From the NCBI GenBank assembly GCA_035570275.1, contig DATMNI010000182.1, positions 24,638 through 88,637 of the forward strand: a DNA stretch of 64,000 bases, given 5' to 3'. The first letter of the stretch is position 1, and each line of letters starts with the position of its first letter. The position numbers were made by a program, and so were the translations under genes. This DNA comes from DATMNI01 sp035570275 (lineage in GTDB: Bacteria; Acidobacteriota; Terriglobia; Bryobacterales; Bryobacteraceae). Shown here one piece after another: positions 34,515-43,810 of the stretch. The notes under the pieces were generated by a model. It saw only the letters and a list, made by a program, of their open reading frames with translations. It was not told the DNA's origin and ran no database searches.

Positions 34515-37500
34515 GTGAACATCTCCGAAAACTTTATTCACCGGCCAATTGCGACCAGCCTGATCATGGCTGGCATCGCGCTGTTCGGGATAATTGCATA
34601 CCGCGCCTTGCCGGTCAGCGACCTTCCGCAGGTGGACTACCCGACGATTTCCGTGTCGGCCAGCCTGCCGGGCGCCAACCCGGACACCATGGCTTCGGCG
34701 GTGGCCACGCCTCTCGAGCGGCAGTTCACCACCATTGCCGGCCTGGACTCGATGATTTCCAACAGCAGCCAGGGGTCCACCAACATCACCCTCCAATTCA
34801 GTCTGAGCCGCGATATCGATGGCGCTACCGTGGATGTGGAGACGGCCATTGCCGAGGCTATGCCGCTGCTGCCGCCGGGAATGCCGACGCCGCCTTCATT
34901 CCGCAAGCAGAACCCGGGCGATTTCGGTATCATCAGCATCTTCCTCACGTCCCCGATCATGCGGCTCTCGGACCTGGATGAGTACGCCGAAACCATGGTG
35001 GCGCAGCGCATTTCCATGGTGTCCGGCGTGTCCCAGGTGCAGGTCTTCGGGGCCGCCAAGTATGCCGTGCGCATACAGGTGGATCCCAACGTCCTGGCAT
35101 CCCGCAAGATCGGCCTCAATGAAGTGGACCTGGCGCTGAAGAACTGGAACGTCAACGTACCCACCGGCACTCTCTACGGAAGGAAGACCGCGTACAACGT
35201 GCAGGTCAACGGCCAGCTTATGCGGGCCAAGGACTACAAACCGCTCATCGTCAGCTACGTGAACGGGGCCCCGGTGCGCCTGGATGAGGTGGCCAACGTA
35301 ATCGACAGCGTCGAAGACGACAAACAGACGGCGCTGATCTACGGCGGCGAATACGGCAAGGAAGGCACCCGGGGCGTCAGCATGCAGGTGCTGCGCCAGC
35401 CCGGCAGCAACACCATTGAGGTGATCGATAATATCCGGACTCTGCTGCCGGTGTTCCAGGCGCAAATGCCGCCCTCGGTACACATGGGCATCCGCGGCGA
35501 CCGCTCCAAGAACATTCGCGAAGCCTTCAATGACGTTCAATTCACCATGGCGGCCACCCTGGCGCTGGTGATCATGGTGATCTTCCTGTTCCTGCGCAAC
35601 TTCTCGGCTACCATGATCCCGGCCATGGCGCTGCCGTTCTCGATCGTAGGCACGTTCTCGGTAATGTACCTGCTGAATTTCAGCATGAACAACATTTCGA
35701 TGATGGCGCTCATCCTCTCCATCGGGTTCGTGGTGGACGATGCCATCGTGATGCTGGAGAACATCGTGCGCCATATCGAACATGGAGAAAAACCTTACGA
35801 GGCCGCGCTCGCGGGTTCCAAGGAAATCGGATTCACCATCGTCTCCATGACGCTCTCGCTGGCCGCGGTTTTTATTCCCATTCTCTTCATGGCGGGCATT
35901 CTGGGCCGGCTGTTCCGCGAATTCGCCGTCACCATTTGCACCGCCATCCTGATTTCGGGCATGGTTTCGGTCAGCCTGACCCCCATGCTGTGCAGCCGGT
36001 TCCTGCGCGACACCCGGAATGACAAACACGGGTTGCTGTATCGTGCCCTGGAGCGCGTGTTCGATGGCATGCTGCACCTGTACGCCGTCACGCTGCGGTG
36101 GGTGTTGCGCCACCGCCCCGTCATGCTGGCGGCGTTCGTTGGGGTGATGATGGTCACGGGCTGGCTGTACACGGTGGTGAACAAGGGCTTCATCCCGGAC
36201 ACCGACAACGACAACTTCGGCGTGCAGACCGAGGCGGCGCAGGGCACTTCGTACTACCAGATGGTCAAGTATCAGGCCCAGGTGGCTAACATCATCGTGC
36301 AGGATCCGGATGTGGAAACCTTCTTCTCGAGCACGGGCGGAGGCTTCGGCGGGTCGTCGGGGAATACCGGCCGCCTGATGGTCAACACCAAGCCGCGCCG
36401 CCAGCGCAAATCCACTATCAACGACATTGTCAATCGCTTGCGCCCCAAGGTTTCGAACATCCCCGGGCTGAAGGTCTTCATCTCCATTCCGCAGGCGATT
36501 CGCGTGGGCGGGCGCATGTCCAAGAGCAGCTTCGACTACACGCTGTACGGGCCGGACACGCAGGAACTCTACAATGTGGCCCCAAAACTGGAGCGCCTCA
36601 TGGCCCGAATCCCGGGCCTGCAGGAAGTATCCAGCGACCTGCAGATCAAGAACCCGCGGGTGAACATAGTGCTGGACCGCGACCGCGCCGCGGCCCTCCA
36701 GTTAAACTGGCTGACAGTTTCGGGAACCTTGTACGACGCCTTCGGGCCGCAACTGGCCTCGACTATTTATTCCCCCACCAACCAGTACCGCGTTCTGCTG
36801 GAGATGCTGCCTTCGTATCAGCGTTTCACGGACGGGTTGAAGATGATCTACTTGAAATCCGACACCGGACAACTGGTGCCCTTGAATGCCGTAGCCAAGC
36901 TGGTGGAAGATGCCGGGCCGCAGACCATTCCGCACTCCGGCCAGTTGCCCTCGGTCACCCTTTCATTCGCCTTGAAGCCTGGAGTTTCCCTAGGCGAGGC
37001 CACTGACGAGATCGAAGAGGCCGCCAGAAACACCCTGCCGGCAACCATTACGGGCTCGTTCCAGGGCACGGCCAAGGTTTTCCAGGACTCCATGAAGAAC
37101 ATGGGGATGCTGCTGATTGTGGCCATCGCGGTGGTGTACATCGTCTTGGGAGTGCTCTATGAAAGCTACGTGCACCCCATTACGATTCTCTCGGGATTGC
37201 CCTCGGCGGGTTTTGGCGCGCTGCTCACGCTCATCCTTTTCAAGGTGGATTTGAGCATTTACTCTTTCGTGGGACTGATCATGCTGATCGGCATCGTCAA
37301 GAAGAACGCCATTATGCAGATCGACTTTGCCCTGGAAGCGGAACGCAAGGAAGGCAAGTCTCCGGGCGACGCCATTTACGAGGGTTGCCTGATTCGCTTC
37401 CGCCCCATCATGATGACCACCATGGCGGCGCTGCTGGGCGGCCTGCCGATTGCTTTGGGTTGGGGCGCGGGCGGCGAAGCGCGCAAGCCTCTGGGCCTGG

Positions 37501-37655
37501 CGGTAGTGGGAGGCCTGGCATTTTCGCAGTTGATGACGCTTTATTTGACCCCCGTGGTCTATACGTATCTGTCGGCAATCGTGGATCGGTGGAACGCCTG
37601 GAAATCGCGCAAATCGCCCAAGGCTCTGTCGCCCGTGATGCAGGCGGGAGACTGA
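34515..37655 (+). CDS. RND efflux permease 1 (MdtB/MdtC-like)
   Basis: A 1,046-residue inner-membrane proton-driven multidrug pump of the AcrB/MdtBC family. The N-terminus ENFIHRPIATSLIMAGIALFG is typical. TM4 carries the proton-relay pair within SIGFVVDDAIVMLENIVRH, and the C-terminal GIVKKNAIMQIDFALEAER plus IRFRPIMMTTMAALLGGLP blocks are intact. It starts with GTG after an AGGGGGC ribosome site, 15 bases downstream of the adaptor gene. Two adjacent permeases of similar length recall the heteromeric MdtBC pump. Confidence 0.95.
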   Translation: MNISENFIHRPIATSLIMAGIALFGIIAYRALPVSDLPQVDYPTISVSASLPGANPDTMASAVATPLERQFTTIAGLDSMISNSSQGSTNITLQFSLSRDIDGATVDVETAIAEAMPLLPPGMPTPPSFRKQNPGDFGIISIFLTSPIMRLSDLDEYAETMVAQRISMVSGVSQVQVFGAAKYAVRIQVDPNVLASRKIGLNEVDLALKNWNVNVPTGTLYGRKTAYNVQVNGQLMRAKDYKPLIVSYVNGAPVRLDEVANVIDSVEDDKQTALIYGGEYGKEGTRGVSMQVLRQPGSNTIEVIDNIRTLLPVFQAQMPPSVHMGIRGDRSKNIREAFNDVQFTMAATLALVIMVIFLFLRNFSATMIPAMALPFSIVGTFSVMYLLNFSMNNISMMALILSIGFVVDDAIVMLENIVRHIEHGEKPYEAALAGSKEIGFTIVSMTLSLAAVFIPILFMAGILGRLFREFAVTICTAILISGMVSVSLTPMLCSRFLRDTRNDKHGLLYRALERVFDGMLHLYAVTLRWVLRHRPVMLAAFVGVMMVTGWLYTVVNKGFIPDTDNDNFGVQTEAAQGTSYYQMVKYQAQVANIIVQDPDVETFFSSTGGGFGGSSGNTGRLMVNTKPRRQRKSTINDIVNRLRPKVSNIPGLKVFISIPQAIRVGGRMSKSSFDYTLYGPDTQELYNVAPKLERLMARIPGLQEVSSDLQIKNPRVNIVLDRDRAAALQLNWLTVSGTLYDAFGPQLASTIYSPTNQYRVLLEMLPSYQRFTDGLKMIYLKSDTGQLVPLNAVAKLVEDAGPQTIPHSGQLPSVTLSFALKPGVSLGEATDEIEEAARNTLPATITGSFQGTAKVFQDSMKNMGMLLIVAIAVVYIVLGVLYESYVHPITILSGLPSAGFGALLTLILFKVDLSIYSFVGLIMLIGIVKKNAIMQIDFALEAERKEGKSPGDAIYEGCLIRFRPIMMTTMAALLGGLPIALGWGAGGEARKPLGLAVVGGLAFSQLMTLYLTPVVYTYLSAIVDRWNAWKSRKSPKALSPVMQAGD

Positions 37656-37708
37656 ACGCATTATAGGAGACCGATGCAGGCAGGAGACTGATGCAGGCGG
37701 GAGACTGA
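37637..37708 (+). repeat. Triple 19-bp repeat at permease gene junction
   Basis: GATGCAGGCGGGAGACTGA, the last codons and stop of permease 1, is repeated (one mismatch) at 37673-37691 and exactly at 37690-37708. The last copy supplies the GGGAG ribosome site for permease 2. It appears to be a slippage-type duplication that has extended the intergenic spacer. Confidence 0.8.
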
Positions 37709-37711
37709 CGC

Positions 37712-40700
37712 ATGAACATTTCCCAGACTTTTATTGAACGGCCCATCGCCACCAGCCTGTTGATGGCCGCCATCGCGCTGTTTGGCGGCGTAGCCTACCG
37801 CTCGCTGGCCGTCAGCGATCTGCCCAACGTCGATTTCCCCACCCTGCTGGTCACCGCCAGCCTTCCAGGCGCCAGCCCGGAAACCATGGCCGCCGCCGTC
37901 GCCACACCGCTGGAGAATCAGTTTTCCACCATCGCCGGATTGAATTCGATGTCTTCTTCGAATTCCCTGGGCAGCACGCAAATCACCCTGGAATTCGAGC
38001 TTACCCGCAAGCTGGATGGCGCCGCCGTGGATGTGCAGGCCGCCATCACGCAGGCGTCGCGGCTGCTCCCGCTGGGCATGCCCACGCCGCCGACTTTCAC
38101 CAAGGTGAACCCCGCGGACCAGCCCATTCTGTACATTGCGCTGACCTCGCCGACGCTGCCGCTCTATACGCTGGACGAGTATGCCGAGACGCGCATCGCG
38201 CAGCGAATTTCCATGATCTCCGGCGTGGCGCAGGTGCAGGTGCTGGGCGCGCAGAAGTACGCCGTGCACGCGCAGATGGACCCGCACTCGATGGCTTCGC
38301 GGCAGATCGGCATGAACGAGATTGAAACCGCCCTGAAGAATTGGAACGTCAACCTGCCCACCGGCTCCATTATCGGTCCGCAGCGGGCCTTTACCCTGCA
38401 GGCCAGCGGACAACTGCTGACGGCGGCTCAGTATCGCTCCCTGGTGGTGGCTTACCGCGGCGGCTCGCCGGTGCGCCTGGAAGAACTCGGCAACGTGATT
38501 GACAGCGTAGAGGACGATAAGACCGCCTCCTGGTATTACCGGCACGATTTCAACAGCCGATCCATCATTCTGGCCATCCAGCGGCAGCCCGGTACCAACA
38601 CCATGGAGGTGACCAACGGCGTCAAGAATCTGCTGCCCCTGTTCAAGGCGGAACTGCCGCCTTCGGTCAACATGGACATCCTGTACGACCGGTCCGACAC
38701 CATCCGCGAATCCTACACGGATGTGAAGTTCACCATGCTTCTTACCCTGGGGCTGGTGGTGCTGGTGATCTTCCTTTTCCTGCGCAACGTTTCGGCCACC
38801 ATCATTCCCAGCCTGGCGCTGCCGTTTTCCATCATCGGGACCTTCGCCGTGATGTACCTGCTGGACTACAGCCTGGACAACCTCTCGATGATGGCGCTGA
38901 TTCTTTCCATCGGCTTCGTGGTGGATGACGCCATCGTGATGCTGGAGAACATCGTCCGGCACATTGAGCTGGGCGAGGAACCACTGCTGGCTTCTTTGAA
39001 GGGCTCGGACGAAATCGGCTTCACCATTGTCTCCATGACGCTCTCGCTGGCCGCGGTCTTCATCCCGGTGCTGTTCCTGGGAGGCGTGCTGGGCCGGCTG
39101 TTCAAGGAATTCGCCGTCACCATCACGGTAGCCATCCTGATTTCCGGCGTGGTTTCCGTGACCCTGACCCCCATGCTGTGCAGCCGCTTCCTGAAGGCGG
39201 CCCACGAAGAGAAGCGCGGCTGGTTCTACCGCATCACCGAGAAATTCTTCGAGGGCATGCTGCGCATGTACGACACCACGCTGAAACTGGCGCTGCGCCA
39301 TCGCCCGCTGATGATGATGAGTTTCGTGGTGGTGCTGGCAGCCACTGTGTACATGTTCGTGAAGATCCCCAAAGGTTTTATTCCGGACCAGGACACGGAC
39401 CAGTTGCAGATCATCACGGAGGCCTCGCAGGGAACTTCGTATTACCAGATGGTGGAATACGAGCAGCGGATTGCCGACGTGGTGTCGAAGGACCCCAACG
39501 TGGATTCGCTGATGGCCTCTGTGGGTGGCACCACGGCGGCCCAGTTGGGCGGCCCGAATTACGGTGAACTGGTAATCCACTTGAAACCGCGGACCACGCG
39601 GAAACTGGGCGTCAACGACCTGATCAAGGTGCTGCGTCCTAAAATCGCCGCGTTCGCCGGGATGAAGTCTTACCTGCTGAATCCGCCAACCATTCAGATT
39701 GGCGGACAGGTCACCAAGAGCCTGTATCAGTTTTCGATGCAGACGCCCGACAAGCAGGAGCTTTACTCCCAGACCGAGCGGATTACCAAACTGGTGGAGC
39801 AGGTTCCCGGAGTGGACGATGTGACCAACGATGTGGCCGTGACCACGCCGCAAGTCAACGTCACGATCGATCGCGATAAGGCCGCCGCCATGAACGTGAA
39901 CGCGTCGCTGATTGAAAATGCGCTCTACGACGCTTACGGTCCGCGGTGGGTCTCCACCATCTATGGCTCGGTGAACGAATACAAGGTGCTGCTGGAATTG
40001 GAGCCGAAGTACCAGGCCGACCCGCGGGCGCTCTCGCTGCTGTACTTCAAGAACACCAACGGCAAACTCATCCCGCTCGATACCATGGCCTCAATCGTCA
40101 CCGAGACCGGGCCGCAGACCATCAATCACTATGGGCAGTTGCCGGCGGCCACCATTTCATTCAACCTCAAGCCCGGCGCCGCCCTGGGTGAGGTGGTGGA
40201 CGAGGTGCAACAAATCGCCGACCGCGAACTGCCCAATACCATCAGCACCAATTTCCAGGGCGCCGCCAAGGCATTCCAGAATTCGCTGGGCAATCTCTGG
40301 GTGCTGCTGGTGATTGCCATCATGGTGGTGTACATCGTGCTGGGCATTCTATACGAAAGCTACATCCATCCCATTACGATTCTTTCGGGTCTGCCATCGG
40401 CCGGATTCGGCGCGCTGCTCACGCTGGTCCTGTTTAGAATGGACTTGAGCATCTACGCTTTCGTGGGCTTGATCATGCTGATCGGCATCGTGAAGAAGAA
40501 CGCCATCATGCAGATCGACTTTGCGCTGGAAGCCGAGCGGCACCACGGCCTGTCCCCCGAACAGGCCATCTATGAAGGCTGCCTGATCCGCTTCCGCCCC
40601 ATCATGATGACCACCATGGCGGCGCTGCTGGGCGCGGTGCCGATCGCCATGGGATATGGCGCCGGCGGCGAAGCGCGGCAACCGCTGGGCCTGGTAGTGG

Positions 40701-40843
40701 TGGGCGGCCTGCTCTTCTCGCAGTTGGTGACGCTGTACCTGACACCCGTGTTTTACATCTACATGTCGGCGATCCAGGAGAAGGTGCTGTCGTGGAAGCG
40801 CAGCGGAAAGAGGGCGGCGGAACCGGCGCCGGTAGCGGGGTAA
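37712..40843 (+). CDS. RND efflux permease 2 (MdtB/MdtC-like)
   Basis: A 1,043-residue RND pump, paralogous to permease 1 and with the same landmarks: SQTFIERPIATSLLMAAIAL at the start, SIGFVVDDAIVMLENIVRHI in TM4, GIVKKNAIMQIDFALEAER and IRFRPIMMTTMAALLGAVP near the C-terminus. It probably forms a heterotrimer with permease 1. The last 614 bases of this gene occur again at 42478-43090 as a nearly identical fragment. No TolC-like gene follows. Confidence 0.95.
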   Translation: MNISQTFIERPIATSLLMAAIALFGGVAYRSLAVSDLPNVDFPTLLVTASLPGASPETMAAAVATPLENQFSTIAGLNSMSSSNSLGSTQITLEFELTRKLDGAAVDVQAAITQASRLLPLGMPTPPTFTKVNPADQPILYIALTSPTLPLYTLDEYAETRIAQRISMISGVAQVQVLGAQKYAVHAQMDPHSMASRQIGMNEIETALKNWNVNLPTGSIIGPQRAFTLQASGQLLTAAQYRSLVVAYRGGSPVRLEELGNVIDSVEDDKTASWYYRHDFNSRSIILAIQRQPGTNTMEVTNGVKNLLPLFKAELPPSVNMDILYDRSDTIRESYTDVKFTMLLTLGLVVLVIFLFLRNVSATIIPSLALPFSIIGTFAVMYLLDYSLDNLSMMALILSIGFVVDDAIVMLENIVRHIELGEEPLLASLKGSDEIGFTIVSMTLSLAAVFIPVLFLGGVLGRLFKEFAVTITVAILISGVVSVTLTPMLCSRFLKAAHEEKRGWFYRITEKFFEGMLRMYDTTLKLALRHRPLMMMSFVVVLAATVYMFVKIPKGFIPDQDTDQLQIITEASQGTSYYQMVEYEQRIADVVSKDPNVDSLMASVGGTTAAQLGGPNYGELVIHLKPRTTRKLGVNDLIKVLRPKIAAFAGMKSYLLNPPTIQIGGQVTKSLYQFSMQTPDKQELYSQTERITKLVEQVPGVDDVTNDVAVTTPQVNVTIDRDKAAAMNVNASLIENALYDAYGPRWVSTIYGSVNEYKVLLELEPKYQADPRALSLLYFKNTNGKLIPLDTMASIVTETGPQTINHYGQLPAATISFNLKPGAALGEVVDEVQQIADRELPNTISTNFQGAAKAFQNSLGNLWVLLVIAIMVVYIVLGILYESYIHPITILSGLPSAGFGALLTLVLFRMDLSIYAFVGLIMLIGIVKKNAIMQIDFALEAERHHGLSPEQAIYEGCLIRFRPIMMTTMAALLGAVPIAMGYGAGGEARQPLGLVVVGGLLFSQLVTLYLTPVFYIYMSAIQEKVLSWKRSGKRAAEPAPVAG

Positions 40844-40890
40844 GTGAATGTTTACACGTGACGGTGCAAACGCTGAGCTAGACTGTTCCC

Positions 40891-41877
40891 ATGGCCGCAG
40901 ACAGCAAACTCACCCGGATCGGCGTGTTCTATGACGGGAACTTCTTTTCCCACGTCAGCAACTATTACCACTACTCCCACGACCGGAAAGCCCGGATCAG
41001 TGTAGCTGGACTGCACGAGTTCATCCGGCATCAGGTCGCTGACAGCGAAGGTTCCGACGTGAAGTACTGCCAGATCGTAGATTCGCACTATTTCCGAGGC
41101 CGCCCCAAGGCGTTTGAAGCTGAACAACGTGGCGTCCTGCTGCGGGAGAGAGCATTTGATGACGTTCTAGTCCGGGAAGGGGTGGTTACCCACTACCTAC
41201 CCTTGGGGCCTGAAGGCGAGAAGGGCATTGATGTATGGCTCGCTCTTGAGGCTTACGAACTCGCGATCTACAAACGGTTCGATGTTAGCGTGCTCGTTGC
41301 CTGCGATGGCGACTTTCTCCCACTTGTCCGCAAACTCAACACCCTCGGCACGCGAGTGATGCTTACGGCTTGGGACTTCGAGTGGACGGACCGAAACCAA
41401 CAGCAGCGTACTACCCGCACAGCCCAAGTGCTCCTGGACGAAGTGAGCTATCCGGTCATGATGCACCAGATCGTTGAAGACCGTTCTCGGCGCAACGATC
41501 CGTTGATCAATGGGTTGTTCATTCCGCGGAAGGAATTGAAGGCGGTACTGGCCGCAGCCAATATTGCTCCCGTTTTGCCAACAGCAGCTCCGGCGGCTGC
41601 TGTTGGTGTTGGTCCGGCGTCAGCGGACATCCTTAGCGGCACCATTCAAAGTCTGAAGGCTGGCTTTGGATTTATTCGGCCGGGTATTGGCGGAACGACC
41701 ATTTTCTTCTTTCACGCTGAACTGATGAATTTCGACTTCAACGAACTGCAGGAGGGTGACAAGGTTCGCTATAAGCTTGGACGAAACGACCGGGGAACCT
41801 GCGCAGTTGAAATCGTAGTGTTGAAGGAAACACCGGCACCAGTTTTGAGTGGGATGCCGCGTGCGTCCTGCAATTGA
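40891..41877 (+). CDS. NYN-domain nuclease fused to a cold-shock domain
   Basis: A 328-residue protein. Residues about 9-190 form a NYN (PIN-like) ribonuclease domain: IGVFYDGNFF with the first acidic residue, KGIDVWLALEAYELA, and VLVACDGDFLPLVRKL with the DGD metal-binding end. Residues about 250-310 resemble a cold-shock/OB domain: SGTIQSLKAGFGFIRP (RNP1-like KAGFGFI), TTIFFFHAE (RNP2-like), then VRYKLGRNDRGTCAVEIVVL. Together they suggest an RNA-binding endoribonuclease. It lies directly after the RND gene and before a copy of that gene's 3' end, so it may have arrived as inserted DNA. Confidence 0.85.
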   Translation: MAADSKLTRIGVFYDGNFFSHVSNYYHYSHDRKARISVAGLHEFIRHQVADSEGSDVKYCQIVDSHYFRGRPKAFEAEQRGVLLRERAFDDVLVREGVVTHYLPLGPEGEKGIDVWLALEAYELAIYKRFDVSVLVACDGDFLPLVRKLNTLGTRVMLTAWDFEWTDRNQQQRTTRTAQVLLDEVSYPVMMHQIVEDRSRRNDPLINGLFIPRKELKAVLAAANIAPVLPTAAPAAAVGVGPASADILSGTIQSLKAGFGFIRPGIGGTTIFFFHAELMNFDFNELQEGDKVRYKLGRNDRGTCAVEIVVLKETPAPVLSGMPRASCN

Positions 41878-42010
41878 TGGGGTACGACCTCGGCATGAGG
41901 TGCGCAGCGATATTGACATAGAGCGCCTGATCGGGAGTGCAGTTCGGGAGCCAGTTCCCGATGCCGAAAGGGCTCTATGATCTGGAAGGTTGGAATCCGT
42001 CAATGGGCTC

Positions 42011-42307
42011 ATGCCAGCAGTGCGGCGCTATAGTATCGTCATGGGCGCACCCGCAAACGATCATGGTTTGAACTCGCAGGATCCATCCTCCTCTCCGGCT
42101 GACACCGCTGACGAGACGGTGGCGCTATACCGCGCCATGAACTACGAAGAATTCTTGCGAACAGACTACTGGGCGAATGTCCGTGCGCAGGTCCTCGCCG
42201 AAAGAGGCCGATGCCAACTCTGCTCAGCCCACAGCAGTCTTGTGGTCCACCATAACAGCTACGAGAACCATGGCAGCGAACCCAGATTTCATACGGGAGG
42301 AGCCTGA
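42011..42307 (+). CDS. Truncated HNH endonuclease-like protein
   Basis: About 98 residues with the N-terminal half of an HNH domain: MNYEEFLRTDYWANVRAQVL, then CQLC and LVVHHNSYENHG. Intact relatives continue with a second CxxC/H motif, but here the frame stops within 11 residues of HHNSYENHG, so the nuclease is probably inactive. The start is uncertain (TTG 41990, ATG 42011 and ATG 42041 are all possible; none has a good ribosome site). A duplicated RND fragment begins 170 bases later. Confidence 0.6.
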   Translation: MPAVRRYSIVMGAPANDHGLNSQDPSSSPADTADETVALYRAMNYEEFLRTDYWANVRAQVLAERGRCQLCSAHSSLVVHHNSYENHGSEPRFHTGGA

Positions 42308-42477
42308 CGGATGTCATTGGGCCAAGCGCACGCTCGAGGCTGTTCGAGATGTGCACCGTGATACGCATGCCTTTGATCGAGGACTATCGACTGAAGATCC
42401 ACAGGTAACTGCTTGTCGCCAGGTGAGTAGGTAAAGTTAGAACTTCGCAGTATAGTCCGGCATATCGGATCAGATCT

Positions 42478-43090
42478 TGCCGAATACCATCAGCACCAAT
42501 TTCCAGGGCGCCGCCAAGGCATTCCAGAATTCGCGGGCAATCTCTGGGTGCTGCTGGTGATTGCCATCATGGTGGTGTACATCGTGCTGGGCATTCTATA
42601 CGAAAGCTACATCCATCCCATTACGATTCTTTCGGGTCTGCCATCGGCGGGATTCGGTGCGCTGCTCACGCTGGTGCTGTTTAGAATGGACTTGAGCATC
42701 TACGCTTTCGTGGGCTTGATCATGCTGATCGGCATCGTGAAGAAGAACGCCATCATGCAGATCGACTTTGCGCTGGAAGCCGAGTGGCACCACGGCCTGT
42801 CCCCCGAACAGGCCATCTATGAAGGCTGCCTGATCCGCTTCCGCCCCATCATGATGACCACCATGGCGGCGCTGCTGGGGGCGGTGCCGATCGCCATGGG
42901 CTATGGCGCCGGCGGCGAAGCGCGGCAACCGCTGGGCCTGGTAGTGGTGGGCGGCCTGCTCTTCTCGCAGTTGGTGCCGCTGTACCTGACACCCGTGTTT
43001 TACATCTACATGTCGGCGATCCAGGAGAAGGTGCTGTCCTGGAAGCGCAGCGGCAAGAGGGCGGCGGAGTCGGCGCCGGTAGCAGGGTAG
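42478..43090 (+). pseudogene. Second copy of the 3' end of RND permease 2
   Basis: These 613 bases match 40230-40843 with about 14 substitutions and one deleted T (after CCAGAATTCGC) by my eye count, near 97.6% identity. The fragment covers the last 200 or so residues, from the region before the final membrane helices to the stop (TAG here in place of TAA). The deletion and lack of a promoter make expression unlikely, though an open frame from 42548 encodes the last 180 residues. One substitution changes EAERHH to EAEWHH. Confidence 0.92.
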
Positions 43091-43095
43091 GTGGC

Positions 43096-43114
43096 CGCGA
43101 CCCTCCGGGTCGCG
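43096..43114 (+). repeat. Small GC-rich hairpin repeat, copy 2
   Basis: CGCGACCC and GGGTCGCG with a TCC loop, just after the stop of the duplicated RND fragment. See copy 1 at 7037-7055 for the conserved pairing. Confidence 0.6.
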
Positions 43115-43130
43115 ATGCCGTATCATTGGT

Positions 43131-43170
43131 GAATATGCCCGAATTGGGGTGAATATGCGCGAATTGGTGT
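43131..43170 (+). repeat. 20-bp tandem duplication at the hicB start
   Basis: GAATATGCCCGAATTGGGGT is followed by GAATATGCGCGAATTGGTGT. The second copy contains the probable hicB start codon and the first supplies the GGGGTG ribosome-site-like sequence. Confidence 0.7.
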
Positions 43171-43364
43171 TCGAGGTGATTCAGGAAGCCGATGGCGGTT
43201 ATTGCGCCGAATGCCTCACTGAAAACATCTTCACCCAGGGTGACACGTGGGACGAGTTGCGGAAAAACGTGCTTGAAGCAACCGCCGCATTCTTCTTCGA
43301 TCGGCCGGGCCCCGCGCAAGTTCGGCTCCACCTGGTCCGCGACGAAATCCTGTCCGTCGCATGA
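43155..43364 (+). CDS. hicB: HicB-like antitoxin, 69 aa
   Basis: A compact HicB-type protein: MRELVFEVIQEADGGYCAEC (partial RNase H-like beta sheet), then IFTQGDTWDELRKNVLEATAAFFFD and a short C-terminal strand (VRLHLVRDEILSVA). It lacks a separate DNA-binding domain, like other short HicB antitoxins. The stop overlaps the ATG of the hicA remnant (ATGA), the normal hicBA coupling. As the toxin gene is broken, the antitoxin is probably an orphan. Confidence 0.8.
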   Translation: MRELVFEVIQEADGGYCAECLTENIFTQGDTWDELRKNVLEATAAFFFDRPGPAQVRLHLVRDEILSVA

Positions 43365-43553
43365 AGATCCCGCGAGACGTCTCGGGCACACATCTCGCCG
43401 ACGTCCTCTGCCGACGGTGACAGTATACCAAGGTACACCAGGCCGGCAGTCAGCGCACCGCCGTCTTCGGCTCGGCAACGTTGAGCTCGATCCTGCGAAA
43501 AGCCGCCTGAGCACAAGGGCGTGTCTCGCGATAAGGTCAGCACAACGTTGTAA
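43361..43553 (+). pseudogene. hicA: Broken hicA toxin gene
   Basis: It begins MKIPRDVSGTHLADVLCRR like HicA mRNA interferases, then meets TGA at 43418, where relatives have Trp. It continues QYTKVHQAGS, loses the segment containing the catalytic His, resumes TLSSILRKAA, and after a frameshift ends EHKGVSRDKVSTTL-stop. So it carries a nonsense codon, an internal deletion and a frameshift; no active toxin is possible. Confidence 0.8.
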
Positions 43554-43810
43554 GAGGTTGCCGACACAGAGCCGACTTCGGTAACCCATCACGGGCACAA
43601 CGACTTGCAAGATTTCAGGGGGCTGGTCGCCTAGAGACGCGACGATCCCACCGAAGCCGCGCGCGCGCTGCCCCAGCCGTTGGAACGTGGGTCGGGACCA
43701 CGTTTCTGGGTTGGAGCGGATGTGCTGCAACATCTTCGGGGCTCGCTGCACCTGTTGCTTGGCAAGCCCCCTCAATACCAATAAACCTTGCTTCAAAAAA
43801 GGACTACGGA

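Noticed and set aside
37661..39853. 730-codon minus-strand frame opposite RND permease 2
   Set aside because: Its composition (His/Gln/Arg/Gly) is that of an antisense shadow of a membrane protein; the sense gene is unambiguous.
42548..43090. Independent 180-residue RND-like protein
   Set aside because: It is only the tail of a duplicated permease fragment with a frameshift at its 5' end; no promoter or ribosome site supports it as a gene.
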